Notes: generated by a model from the sequence alone, not told the origin. Positions 6,905 to 16,367 are shown, counted from the first letter of the stretch. The stretch: DNA of 41,115 nucleotides from Vreelandella nigrificans (GCF_002374315.1 NZ_NWUX01000028.1:1-41115), one strand, 5' to 3'. Translations and numbers: made by a program.

Positions 6905-8854
6905 ATGACGAAGCCTTTCAAAATTACGTTCTGTGGCGATACAAGTCTCGGCTATTATTATCTTGAGAAAAGTAAGAATAAATATCCAGAAGCTTATCAG
7001 CGATTAAAAAATGACCCATTCTCTTTTTTTGAAGGGGTTGCTCCCCTATTGGAGGGGAGTGATGAGATAATTGTTAATCTGGAAACAGTGTTAACCAAAA
7101 AACCAGGCGAGCCGATTGAAGGTAAAGAATACCCAGGGTTTGATGATCCAGATGTAACTATCGATGTTTTAAAAAAATTGAGGGTTACAGCAGTAACACT
7201 TGCCAATAATCACACTATGGATTTTGGTGAGGAGAAGTTGGTTGAGATGATCGATCTTCTTCATGCTAATGGGATAGCTACAATCGGGGCTGGGAGAAAT
7301 ACTGAAGAGGCAAGAAAGCCGTATGTAATAAATCTTCCTGATAGTGAGAATAAAGTTTATATACTTAATGGTATGAGGGCTAGGAAGCGATATATAGAGT
7401 ATGGTTTCTTTGCTAAGAAAAATAAGCCAGGAATTGCTAGTACAAATGTTGATGCAATTAAAAAAAGCATTGACAGTATACGTAAGTTGGATGTGGGAGC
7501 GAAAATCATTGTTATTCCACATTGGCAAGGTATTGACTATAAGGATGTGGGTGAAGCTCAGCAAAAGTGGTGTGAAGATATTTTAACTCTTGGTGCGGAC
7601 ATGATAGTTGGTCATGGAAGCCATAAAAAGGACAAAGTAATTGAGGTTGAGGGTAAAAATGCCTATCTATCGATAGGGAACTTTGTGTTTAATGCTCCCG
7701 GAAGGTATGCATCAATGGATGCAGAACCATATGGGCTGGTACCAACTTTAGAGCTTAAGAAACATAACAATCAATGGCTTAGTAGTTGTGAGGCAAAAGT
7801 GATTCATACAAATAATAAAGAATCAGGTTTTAGAGTCAAGGAAAAAGGCGCTTTGCCAAGTAATGTGTTTAATGTTTATGACTTTGATAAACCTTTTTCG
7901 ACAAGTAAGGTAATGTCTGCTGAGTTTGAAAAGCTCGGATTTGACGTTTCTGTAAATGGCAGATATTTAGCTGTAAAGTTAAATGGAAAAGAGTGCCAGT
8001 TGTTAGAGACAGAGACAAGTTTTACATCGTTAGTTGGCTTTAGAAGTCTTAAAGACAAAGATGTATCTAGGGAATTGTTTGCTAGAAGTAATGTTAATGT
8101 GGCTAATGGGCGGTCTTACAAGGCGTCTGAAAAAGAAGAGGCTAGGTTATTTTTTGAAAGTATTGAGCCGGCTGTGTTGAAACCTCTGAACGGAAATAAA
8201 GGAAAGGGTGTTTCCGTGAATGTTGGTAAGGACGGGTTTGATATAGCTTGGGACTACGCAGCTAAATATACAAAAGATAAAATTATAGTAGAGGATTATT
8301 TTAATAGTTCTCAAGAGGCTCGTTATTTAGTTGTTGATGGTAAATGCGTGGCCGTTAGCATGCGTATTCCTCCATATTTGGTTGGGGATGGTGAGTCTAC
8401 AATTAGCTCCCTAGTTGATAAGGAGAATTTAAGGCGTAGAAAAAATCCTAACTTAGTGAAGAGGCCGTTATTAATTGATGAGTCTCGTAAAAAGGGGCTT
8501 GAATCTAGAGGGTATAACTTAAATGCTGTGTTAGAAAAGGGAAAAGAGCTTTTGATTGATAGTAAAGCAAATCTATCAACAGGTGCTCATTCAATGGACA
8601 TAACCGATCTAGTTCATCCCTCAATGAAAGCTGTTGCCGAAAAAGTATCTAAGTCTGTTCCAGGTTTAGATATTATAGGTGTAGATATACTTTCAAAAGA
8701 CTACACTCAAGCTGCTAGTGAAGATAACTATATTGTTGTCGAGGCTAATACTAGGCCTGGCATAGGTGGTCATATTTATCCGAGTTATGGAAAGCCCATT
8801 AATGTAGCAGAATATATAGCACATTCTATATATAGAAAGTTAAATAAAGGTTAA
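6905..8854 (+). CDS. CapA-family metallophosphatase fused to ATP-grasp ligase
   Basis: 649 residues. The N-terminal half (about 5-290) is a CapA/PgsA poly-gamma-glutamate capsule domain: FCGDTSLG (about 10), VNLETVL (about 58), LANNHTMDFG (about 98), PHWQGIDY (about 205), GHGSH where GHHPH is usual (about 236) and LSIGNFVFN (about 255). The C-terminal half is a cyanophycin-synthetase-like ATP-grasp: LKPLNGNKGKGVSV (about 425), ARYLVVDGKCVAVSM, ANLSTGAHSMDITD, IIGVDILSKD (about 590) and EANTRPGIGG (about 613), all motif positions kept. CapA proteins usually carry an N-terminal membrane anchor. None is seen here, so this one is probably cytosolic. The fusion links a gamma-polyglutamate capsule protein to peptide ligation. 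AT-richer than the genes before it. ATG at 6905; no strong ribosome site. Confidence 0.8.
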   Translation: MTKPFKITFCGDTSLGYYYLEKSKNKYPEAYQRLKNDPFSFFEGVAPLLEGSDEIIVNLETVLTKKPGEPIEGKEYPGFDDPDVTIDVLKKLRVTAVTLANNHTMDFGEEKLVEMIDLLHANGIATIGAGRNTEEARKPYVINLPDSENKVYILNGMRARKRYIEYGFFAKKNKPGIASTNVDAIKKSIDSIRKLDVGAKIIVIPHWQGIDYKDVGEAQQKWCEDILTLGADMIVGHGSHKKDKVIEVEGKNAYLSIGNFVFNAPGRYASMDAEPYGLVPTLELKKHNNQWLSSCEAKVIHTNNKESGFRVKEKGALPSNVFNVYDFDKPFSTSKVMSAEFEKLGFDVSVNGRYLAVKLNGKECQLLETETSFTSLVGFRSLKDKDVSRELFARSNVNVANGRSYKASEKEEARLFFESIEPAVLKPLNGNKGKGVSVNVGKDGFDIAWDYAAKYTKDKIIVEDYFNSSQEARYLVVDGKCVAVSMRIPPYLVGDGESTISSLVDKENLRRRKNPNLVKRPLLIDESRKKGLESRGYNLNAVLEKGKELLIDSKANLSTGAHSMDITDLVHPSMKAVAEKVSKSVPGLDIIGVDILSKDYTQAASEDNYIVVEANTRPGIGGHIYPSYGKPINVAEYIAHSIYRKLNKG

Positions 8855-8908
8855 TGGTTAATATTTTTTAATGCTTGTAAATTTAATTTAATGGTTTTCG
8901 GTGATAAT

Positions 8909-11900
8909 ATGATTGAGCTAAGTAAAAAAACTAGCGATTTAGATGTCGTGTTGAAGCTTTTAAGTGAAAAAACATATGAGCTTGATGTTGATCGCTCAAA
9001 ATTTAAAAAGTTTGATTTAAGTAGTCAATCTAGATTTGTTGCTATTGCCGCTGAAGAAAAAGGGTACGATGTTGAGGTCTATTCCAAAAGACTTTATTCT
9101 TTTGAGAAAAGTGGTGTTAAATCATTAATGTGGCTTATGTCAAATACGCCAGTACCTGCTTTTTATATGGCGAAAAGTAAATACTTAACTAAAGAGATTC
9201 TGAAAAGAGGTGGGGTTTCGGTTCCTAGTGGATCAATAATACTTAAGACTAAAGAAGAAGCCTTGAACTATTTCTATGATTGTGAAACTCCACAAGTGGT
9301 AAAGCCTTCCAGAGGTGCTGAAGGCCACGGAGTGAGAGTTAATATTCAGAGTGAGAAGTATTTACTAGAAGCTATAGATAATATTAAGGCTTTATCAGAG
9401 AAGGGAGTGTGTGATGATAATTTTGTCATAGAAGATTATTTTGAAGGAAGAGATGTTAGGCTAGTGGTAGTGGGAGATAAAGTTGCTTCCGCACTGGTTA
9501 GAGAGCCTGCTTCTGTTGAAGGCGATGGAAAGTCAAGTATTAAAGATTTGGTTGATTTAAAAAACCTAGTAAGAAAAAAATCTGTTTCTAAAGCAAAGAT
9601 TAAGCTAACTGAATCAACAGAAAGAGCTTTGCTAAAGCAAGGTTACACTTTTGACTCTGTGATTCCTCATGGGAAAAGGGTATTCCTGGATGATCGTGGC
9701 AATGTAAGTGCTGGAGCTGATGCAATAACAATATTGCCTTATGTTCATCCTAGCTACTTAGAGCTAGCGCTTCGGGTAAAGGAACTATTTCCAGAGCTTG
9801 ACTATATAGGAGTTGATTTTTTAATAAAAGACTTTACCAAACCTGCAAGTAATGAGAACTACTCTGTAATTGAAGTTAACGCTAGGCCTGCACTGACTGG
9901 CTCTATGTATCCTACGCATGGAGATCCTGTTGATGTAGCTTCTTTAATAGTTGATTACCATCACTCAGTTAATGCTAATAAGAAGAAAAGGTTGGGGAAT
10001 GACCATGTTTCGCCACCGATAAGTTACAAGGTTGATTGCAATAGCTATCCTTCTAGTCTATTAAATATGAGATTGATTATTGAGGCTGCCTTTAGACGAG
10101 GGCTCAATGTACATTCGTTTAATACAAGAATATTTGAAGTTTATGGTAATGGAGATGAGCCTAAGGTTCACTTCCGTAGAGGTATTTCGAGCTTAACCAG
10201 TACTTCCTCAAAAGCAGTGATGGATGATAAGCATCTAACCAAGAAAATTTTGGGCCGTGAAGGTATAAATGTTCCAGCCGCGAACTTGTACGGCAATGAT
10301 AATATTGAGGAAGCTTTAATTTTTGCAAATAAGCTAAACTATAGCGTTGTTGTTAAGCCTAATTCTGGTAGAGGTGGTAAGTGCGTTTTTGTTGATTTGA
10401 AAAATTCTGATGAGGTTCGCAAGAGCATAAGTAATATATTAAAAACTGGTTATCAAGATTATTTGATAGAAGAAAAAGTATCAGGTAGCGACTTCAGGAT
10501 TTTCGTGGTGGCTGGAGAAATTAAAGCTGTCGCAAAGCGTGTGCCTGCAAATGTAGTTGGTAATGGGATCCAGTCTGTTAGAGAGCTAGTTGATGAAAAA
10601 AATAATAAGAGATTGCAAAACCCTTATTTGAAGAAAAGTTTAATAAGTCTTGATGATGAAGCTTCTGACTATCTTGCTTTAGCTGGTTATGATTTTGATA
10701 GCGTACCTAAGAGTGGCGAGTTTCTGAGATTGAGGGGTGCTGCCAATGTAAGCTCTGGTGGTGATTGTATAGATGTGACGGAGTACATCCATACAGATTT
10801 TAAAAATATTGCTCGAAAGGCTTATTCTTCATTGGGTTATCCACTCCATTTTGGTCTTGATTTGTTTTGTGAAAGTATTTCGGAACCTGCAAAAAAACAG
10901 TCTTGGAATGTGTTGGAGATAAATGCTTCACCTGATTTTGGAATGCATCATTTTCCTAGTATTGGAACTGAACGTGATGTCGCAGGTGAGGTGATAGAGT
11001 CTATTTATAATAGCCGTTGTCTTAGCTCTGCATTAATCCAGAATAAATATTTTAAGATTGTGGGGATGGAAGTAGCATCCTCTCATCTGGAGGAATTATG
11101 GCTCAATGGATGCGAATATGGCTTAACAGGAGGTGTTTTCAGATCTGATGAGAATAGTCTTCTAATGATAACAAAAGGGACTCATTCAGCAATAAATGCT
11201 TTTTGCAAGAAAGTTGCTAAAACCTTGGGGGTTGAAGTAACAAATGCATCTAATGCTGAAGTGGATGTATTCTTAAAAGGCTACTCTAGTGATCAAGTGC
11301 GTAGTCTCGATAATGTTTTTGTATTAGATGATAGTGTTAATGTTAGCTTGGAAGAAGAGCATCGTGATAGTCTGTATTTTGTCCTTGAGGGAAAAGTAAC
11401 TAATGTCGGTTTTCGCCGGTGGATAAAAAATAAGGCTAAAGCTCTTGAAATTAAAGGGTGGGTTAGAAATATCGGTGATAACAAAATAGAAGGTCTTTTC
11501 CAAGGAGTGAATGATCGCGTACGTGCTTTATTAAATAGTTGTGCTGCAGGTCCAGAAAAATCTTCTGTAAAGCGTATTCTTACAACTAATTTAGATGAAA
11601 AAAGTTGTGACGATTTTCTAATAGTAAATACAGCTCAAAGCGAATATATTTCTGAACAAGAGCTAGAAACGTATTTACAGCCTGAAAGGGCTGCTCTGTT
11701 TTCACTATTCCCGGCAAATTCTATAGACGCTAAGCGAAGCGAAATTTACAATTATGTTAATGCGCTATCTTATGATGATTTGTCAAAGCATGATGTAGAG
11801 AGAGTAAAGCTTTTACTTCTTGATGCACTTGGCTTGCTATATCTGGCATCTGTTGATGAGAGAATGGATAATGTAAGAAAGATAGGTCTTCAACTTGGTG

Positions 11901-13051
11901 GGGAGGGAGGGGATTCAACTGTACTTGGTATTAATGCGAGGCTTTCTGGACCTGCTGCTGCCTTCGTTAATGCAGCATATATGCAGTTACATGACTTTAA
12001 CGATGGACATCGAATCGCCGCAGCTCGAAGCGGTGATCCACATCCTGGGCGAGTTGTTATTCCGGCCGCTTTAGCTGAAGCTCAGTCACTAAAAGTTAAT
12101 GGAAAGCAGCTAATAACAGCAATAGCGCTTGGTTATGATATCGCAACTAAAATCCGCGGTCGTCGCCCTAATCGACCTAAAAGTCCACAATATGCAGTTT
12201 CGGCAGTAAGTTCGAAGCTCCGTAATTTTACTGTGCCACAAATTTCAAGCGCGCTGGGGTATTCAGGCTATTTGTCTGCTAGTGGTTTCGGTCAACAAGC
12301 TTCAGGTACAGATAAAAACTTCTTAATAAGAGGCTTTCAAGCATATTCAGGTTTGGTAGGTCCAAGAATAGCTTTAACAGGGCAGTCAGGCCCAAAAATA
12401 GAGTTTGATATAAAACGTACTTTACCATTCTTACTCTCCGAAGCTGGTTCTGGTTTTGAAGTTTCTAATACTTATGTTAAACCTTATCCAACCTGCAGAA
12501 TGATCCACTCTTCAATTGAGGCTTTGGAAGGTGCTTTGTCTGAGCTTAAAATAAACCATAAATCTATCCAGAATATAGTGGTTAGGCAGCTACCGGCTGG
12601 TATGTATGTTGCTAAAAGAAAGCCTAGCCCTGGTATTAACTATAAAAAAGCTCAGTTTAATATGTATTACTGCCTTGCTCGTTATGCGGTAGACCGTGAG
12701 CTAACAGTTAAGCAGTTCTCAGATGAAAAATTAAAAGATGCTGAGGTCTATGACCTTGTGAATAAAATTGAGGTTGTTAGATCTCCGGAGTTAGCTAGGG
12801 GCTATCCGTTAAAGAAAAGAACTACTGTTGTAGAGGTGGCTACTGTAGATGGAAGAACGTCTGTGTTCAAAGTTGATCTAGCAAGTGGTAATGAGGTTAC
12901 ACTAGATAGAGACTTGGTTGCTAATAAGTTTTTCCAGAATTGTAGTGGCGTTATAACTCATGAAGCTGCTGAAGAGATTTATGAAAAAGTTATGTCTATT
13001 GATAGCGTAGATGATGTGTCTTTCTTTCTCTCCGAGTTAAAGGTTTGCTGA
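8909..13051 (+). CDS. Four-module protein: two ATP-grasp ligases, acylphosphatase, MmgE/PrpD domain
   Basis: About 1380 residues. ATP-grasp 1 (about 45-360): VVKPSRGAEGHGVRV (about 129), DVRLVVVGDK, NVSAGADAI, IGVDFLIKD (about 300), EVNARPALTG (about 320). ATP-grasp 2 (about 420-710): VVVKPNSGRGGKCVFV (about 479), DFRIFVVAGE, NVSSGGDCIDVTE, GLDLFCES, EINASPDFGMH (about 669). Acylphosphatase (about 820-905): EGKVTNVGFRRW and WVRNIGD retain the catalytic arginine and asparagine. MmgE/PrpD (about 930-1380): LHDFNDGHR and DPHPGRVVIPAALAEAQ. That last family includes 2-methylcitrate dehydratase, cis-aconitate decarboxylase and iminodisuccinate epimerase. The actual substrate is unknown. I infer a multi-step enzyme that ligates twice, edits and isomerises or dehydrates. 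An ATG at 8891 is also open, but GGTGA precedes the 8909 ATG. Low G+C, and last gene of the close-packed row. Confidence 0.78.
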   Translation: MIELSKKTSDLDVVLKLLSEKTYELDVDRSKFKKFDLSSQSRFVAIAAEEKGYDVEVYSKRLYSFEKSGVKSLMWLMSNTPVPAFYMAKSKYLTKEILKRGGVSVPSGSIILKTKEEALNYFYDCETPQVVKPSRGAEGHGVRVNIQSEKYLLEAIDNIKALSEKGVCDDNFVIEDYFEGRDVRLVVVGDKVASALVREPASVEGDGKSSIKDLVDLKNLVRKKSVSKAKIKLTESTERALLKQGYTFDSVIPHGKRVFLDDRGNVSAGADAITILPYVHPSYLELALRVKELFPELDYIGVDFLIKDFTKPASNENYSVIEVNARPALTGSMYPTHGDPVDVASLIVDYHHSVNANKKKRLGNDHVSPPISYKVDCNSYPSSLLNMRLIIEAAFRRGLNVHSFNTRIFEVYGNGDEPKVHFRRGISSLTSTSSKAVMDDKHLTKKILGREGINVPAANLYGNDNIEEALIFANKLNYSVVVKPNSGRGGKCVFVDLKNSDEVRKSISNILKTGYQDYLIEEKVSGSDFRIFVVAGEIKAVAKRVPANVVGNGIQSVRELVDEKNNKRLQNPYLKKSLISLDDEASDYLALAGYDFDSVPKSGEFLRLRGAANVSSGGDCIDVTEYIHTDFKNIARKAYSSLGYPLHFGLDLFCESISEPAKKQSWNVLEINASPDFGMHHFPSIGTERDVAGEVIESIYNSRCLSSALIQNKYFKIVGMEVASSHLEELWLNGCEYGLTGGVFRSDENSLLMITKGTHSAINAFCKKVAKTLGVEVTNASNAEVDVFLKGYSSDQVRSLDNVFVLDDSVNVSLEEEHRDSLYFVLEGKVTNVGFRRWIKNKAKALEIKGWVRNIGDNKIEGLFQGVNDRVRALLNSCAAGPEKSSVKRILTTNLDEKSCDDFLIVNTAQSEYISEQELETYLQPERAALFSLFPANSIDAKRSEIYNYVNALSYDDLSKHDVERVKLLLLDALGLLYLASVDERMDNVRKIGLQLGGEGGDSTVLGINARLSGPAAAFVNAAYMQLHDFNDGHRIAAARSGDPHPGRVVIPAALAEAQSLKVNGKQLITAIALGYDIATKIRGRRPNRPKSPQYAVSAVSSKLRNFTVPQISSALGYSGYLSASGFGQQASGTDKNFLIRGFQAYSGLVGPRIALTGQSGPKIEFDIKRTLPFLLSEAGSGFEVSNTYVKPYPTCRMIHSSIEALEGALSELKINHKSIQNIVVRQLPAGMYVAKRKPSPGINYKKAQFNMYYCLARYAVDRELTVKQFSDEKLKDAEVYDLVNKIEVVRSPELARGYPLKKRTTVVEVATVDGRTSVFKVDLASGNEVTLDRDLVANKFFQNCSGVITHEAAEEIYEKVMSIDSVDDVSFFLSELKVC

Positions 13052-13098
13052 GTTTAACTTGGTTAGGTAGAGAAGCTTCTAATAATCTGGTGTGTCGT

Positions 13099-13128
13099 TA
13101 CAATCGAGGGTAAGGTAAGTCGATTGTA
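13099..13128. repeat. Perfect 9-bp inverted repeat
   Basis: TACAATCGA and TCGATTGTA face each other across 12 bases, 48 bases after the stop of the four-module gene. There is no T-run, so it could be an operator-like palindrome or the first of two consecutive 3'-end hairpins. Confidence 0.45.
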
Positions 13129-13135
13129 GAGACTG

Positions 13136-13169
13136 GATGGGCCTTCAATATATGTGTTGAGGGCCCATC
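13136..13169 (+). terminator. Hairpin, possible transcript end
   Basis: A 13-base stem (GATGGGCCTTCAA with TTGAGGGCCCATC, one G-U pair) closes an 8-base loop about 85 bases after the stop codon at 13051. The stem is strong, but only a weak ATTTT follows a few bases later. It may protect the 3' end or end transcription inefficiently. Confidence 0.4.
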
Positions 13170-13447
13170 AATCATTTTAAAGAGAGCCTTTTGCTGTAGA
13201 TATCTGTAATATTTTGCGAGCGTTGATACTCTTATCGTCACATTCAATGGGCCATGTTGATCCTTGTTTAAATACTTGTACAACAGGATAGTGAATGGTT
13301 TTTTGAATAGAGGTAAATGATTGATGTTTGTTCAGGTGCTAATTAGAAGATGGTTCGGTTTATGTGTTTTTATTATTTAATAACGTAGTGGGCTTTGAAC
13401 TTTAAGATTTTAATATAAGTGGTTTTGTGTGGCACTACACTTTCTCT

Positions 13448-13496
13448 ACTAATTACTAATTACTAATTACTAATTACTAATTACTAATTACTAATT
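13448..13496. repeat. (ACTAATT)7 simple-sequence repeat upstream of the epimerase/ligase gene
   Basis: Seven perfect head-to-tail copies of the heptamer ACTAATT, ending about 120 bases before the ATG at 13616. Perfect short tandem repeats of this kind slip during replication. In a promoter region a copy-number change alters spacing by 7 bp, so transcription could vary. No reading frame crosses it, so any effect would be on transcription and not on the protein. Confidence 0.9.
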
Positions 13497-13615
13497 AGTG
13501 ATGAGTTGCTGATCATCTTTCAAGGCGAATAAAGTGCGTATCTAATATATGTTGGTCTAGGAATGTTTGGGCGGTTTCTGGTAGTGCTAAAAAAAGTAGG
13601 TAACTTGGGGGGTAT

Positions 13616-16258
13616 ATGTTTTCAAAACTATTTAATTATTTTCTTGGTCAAGAAGCTTCAAAAAAATCTAGTGTGTTAAAGATTTCTAAAGCAGAGTGTT
13701 ACAAAGTTGTTGTGCCGTTAATAAAACCGTTTTCGACCTCTCGTGCTACAAGTACAAAGTCTACAAATTATCTTATTAGACTAGAGTGTGATGGTATTGC
13801 CGGAGTAGGTGAAGCTGCTGCTCGCGGGTCTAAGCTCACCGGGGATCATAAGAAATATATATCTGGCGTTGTTGGGAAAATGCTAGAAATAGTTAGTGAA
13901 AGTATTGTCGACTTCAGTGATAAAGAGTCTGCGTTAACGTCAGTCAAAGCTATTTATTCAGAGTTAGAGGCTTGTGCGGTAGAAAATGCTAAAAAAGTTA
14001 ATAAAGATAAACCATTTCGAGGAATTCTTTCGGGCTTTGATATTGCTTTGCTGGATTTGGCTGCTAAAAAGCTAGGTATAACTGTATCGTCTTTGTTGGG
14101 AGAAAAAAGAGAACGTGCTTATGTCTCTGCTTCCACGCTTTCAGCATCCAAAGGTGCTGTGGAAATTATAGATAGATTACGTAGTCAAGCACAAAAATTT
14201 GATGCGTTTCGCTGTAAAGGCGCAGCAGACCATGCTGAAAACCTTGATAGGTTAGATAGCATGAGAGATGTTAATAGGGAGTTGTCAAAAAATACCTCGT
14301 ATTGGCTGGATTTAAATGAGGCGCTTTCACCAGAAGGCGCAATCGAGTTTATACAATTAGCTGTTGACTGGATGAGCAAGGAGGATAATGAAAAGCAGTT
14401 AATGATTATTGAGCAGCCACTTCCTAAGAAGTACGTGAAAGAGCTATGCTCTCTACAGCGGCTGTGTGATGAGTTGCTGCCGCTGAAATATGGCAGAATC
14501 GCTATTATGGCAGATGAGTCATTATGGGACTTGGATGATTTTAAGTTACTGATGAGCCATGGTGGCTGTAAAGCAATTAATATAAAAATACCCAAAGTTG
14601 GTGGTTTGCTTAAAGCCTTAGAGCTTGGTGAATATGTTGAGAAAAACTCGCCGGATACCATGGTTTATATAGGCGGTATGATTGGTACCAGCGATATGAT
14701 GGGTAGGGCTATTTACAACCTTTATAAAGCACTTCCTAGAATTGATTTTTGCACAACATCACCTGCTGCAAATGTTGAAAAAAACCTTGCAAAGAATCCA
14801 CTTCGCTATGTTTCAGCTTCAATAAATGAAATTCTTCTGGGGGATAAGCCAGGACTAGGATCTGACCTGGATTATAAAGCTATAGAGAAATATAAAGAAG
14901 ATTATTTCTCAAGAGGAGAGGGAGTTGCTTTCGATAAGCCGTTGATTTTTGATAAATCATTGAATGTTTATAAAAATAAAGAACTGCTTGGCTTTACTCC
15001 TAAGGAACTGGATAATCACTTAATTGAGCGTGAAGCACTACTCTTCGGGCTTAACTCCGTTCGCTCTACACCAACTAAGTTCTCAGTTTTCGAGGCTGGT
15101 AATATAGCAACCTTCTCCTGGACAGCAGCATTAGGCATTCCGAAAGAAACAAGGCTAGTGTGTAAAGAGAAAGCAGTTACTAAGGAATTGTTTAGGTCTG
15201 CGGGCGCTCCTGTCGCAGAGGGTAACTCATACAGTATTCACGATGATAGAGCTGAAATTGTTGCATACGCAGAGAAACTAGGCTGGCCTGTAGTTATTAA
15301 ACCAGGAGTGGGGACTGGTGGTGTTGGTGTAACCGCAAATATCTCTAATTCTGAGGAATTGCTATGGGCAATTGATCAGGTTACTAACAATAAACTGGCT
15401 AGTGAAAGGAATGATGATACCTTAATACTAGAAAAGCATGTTTCTGGTAAAGAGCTACGAATTATAGTAGCTGGTGGTAAAGCGGTTGCGGCTATTGAGA
15501 GAATCCAGCCACACGTCGTTGGTGATGGGGTTAGTTCTATTAATGACCTTATAGATGCAAAAAATAAGCTAAGATCCGAGAACCCAAGGCTCTCTAACAG
15601 TAATCTGAAGAAAAGCACAGCTGCTGAGTTCCAGATTAAGCGGCAAGGGAAAACGCTTAATTCCATTCTTTGTGTGGGGGAAGTTGTTACCATAAGCCCT
15701 GTTTTTTCTATCAGTCAAGGAGCTGATACGCGGTCTGTGATTCATAAAGTACACCCTACTGTTTTGGAAGCTGCAATCAAAGCTGTAAATAGTGTTCAAG
15801 AATTATACGAGACTGGGGTGGACTTTATTCTTGAAGATTATACGAAACCTATTAATGGCCAGCAGGCATGTATTTGTGAGGTTAATACGTCGCCTTCTAT
15901 ATGCGCTGCTCATTTTCCTATGTATGGAAAACCGGTCAATGTAGCACGTGAGTTTTTATGCTCTGTGTTGCACAGAAAGTGGGGAGAGAATTACTCCCAT
16001 ATTGACACAGCGCTTGAGAATTCTAGCTATACGGGTATGTTTATCGAGGTCGAGGGTGAATTAGACCATCACCAGCACACCTACATTCTTCGTGAACTGG
16101 AAGCTGAAGGGGTTGAGTGTGAAATTCAACGCTACCGATTCGTAACTGCTTTATCTTGTAAAGGGGATTTGTCTAAAATTCTGACTCTCCCATCTTTGAT
16201 TTCAATGTTAGTCAGCAGTAGTAGCGATGTTAGAAAAGTCACGTCATTTCTTTTTTAA
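13616..16258 (+). CDS. Dipeptide-epimerase-like enolase domain fused to ATP-grasp ligase
   Basis: 880 residues. The enolase-superfamily part (about 20-400) looks catalytically complete: FRCKG (about 197, RxK form of the KxK base motif), LDLNEALS with the first metal ligand (about 231), IEQPLP (about 265), MADESLW (about 298) and INIKIPKVGG with the second base lysine (about 323). This set fits L-Ala-D/L-Glu or related dipeptide epimerases. The ATP-grasp part (about 495-790) has VVIKPGVGTGGVGV (about 558), ELRIIVAGGK, GVDFILED (about 734) and CEVNTSPSICAAHFP (about 753). About 90 residues follow that I cannot assign. Epimerising and ligating activities in one chain suggest a product with D-residues (inference). 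It is preceded by the heptamer repeat, is AT-rich like the two genes before it, and is transcribed separately or at least after a long gap. Confidence 0.8.
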   Translation: MFSKLFNYFLGQEASKKSSVLKISKAECYKVVVPLIKPFSTSRATSTKSTNYLIRLECDGIAGVGEAAARGSKLTGDHKKYISGVVGKMLEIVSESIVDFSDKESALTSVKAIYSELEACAVENAKKVNKDKPFRGILSGFDIALLDLAAKKLGITVSSLLGEKRERAYVSASTLSASKGAVEIIDRLRSQAQKFDAFRCKGAADHAENLDRLDSMRDVNRELSKNTSYWLDLNEALSPEGAIEFIQLAVDWMSKEDNEKQLMIIEQPLPKKYVKELCSLQRLCDELLPLKYGRIAIMADESLWDLDDFKLLMSHGGCKAINIKIPKVGGLLKALELGEYVEKNSPDTMVYIGGMIGTSDMMGRAIYNLYKALPRIDFCTTSPAANVEKNLAKNPLRYVSASINEILLGDKPGLGSDLDYKAIEKYKEDYFSRGEGVAFDKPLIFDKSLNVYKNKELLGFTPKELDNHLIEREALLFGLNSVRSTPTKFSVFEAGNIATFSWTAALGIPKETRLVCKEKAVTKELFRSAGAPVAEGNSYSIHDDRAEIVAYAEKLGWPVVIKPGVGTGGVGVTANISNSEELLWAIDQVTNNKLASERNDDTLILEKHVSGKELRIIVAGGKAVAAIERIQPHVVGDGVSSINDLIDAKNKLRSENPRLSNSNLKKSTAAEFQIKRQGKTLNSILCVGEVVTISPVFSISQGADTRSVIHKVHPTVLEAAIKAVNSVQELYETGVDFILEDYTKPINGQQACICEVNTSPSICAAHFPMYGKPVNVAREFLCSVLHRKWGENYSHIDTALENSSYTGMFIEVEGELDHHQHTYILRELEAEGVECEIQRYRFVTALSCKGDLSKILTLPSLISMLVSSSSDVRKVTSFLF

Positions 16259-16367
16259 GTAATTGTTCGCAAAATTATCTGACTGTTGCAGTTTTTTCAT
16301 TTGACTGCTGTATCGCCAACCATTTGCCTGTGCTGCACGATTAGGTGGCCTTCTTAGAGTTGTTTAA

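Larger units (their letters stand above)
13052..13615. other. 564-bp AT-rich intergenic region with two hairpins and a heptanucleotide repeat
   Basis: No convincing gene on either strand; a 61-codon frame on the minus strand (13098-13283) has no recognisable features. The region holds two adjacent inverted repeats near the end of the upstream gene and a seven-copy 7-bp repeat, both listed separately. It must carry the promoter for the epimerase/ligase gene at 13616, whose ATG is preceded by a G-run (GGGGGG) suited to ribosome binding. Confidence 0.6.

Noticed and set aside
7169..7564. 131-codon minus-strand frame in the CapA region
   Set aside because: Antisense to conserved CapA motifs; no domain features.
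14185..14661. 158-codon minus-strand frame
   Set aside because: It lies wholly inside the well-supported epimerase domain and its composition is that of an antisense shadow.
16281..16298. Possible terminator after the epimerase/ligase gene
   Set aside because: ACTG-TTG-CAGT followed by TTTTTT has only a 4-bp stem, too weak to call.
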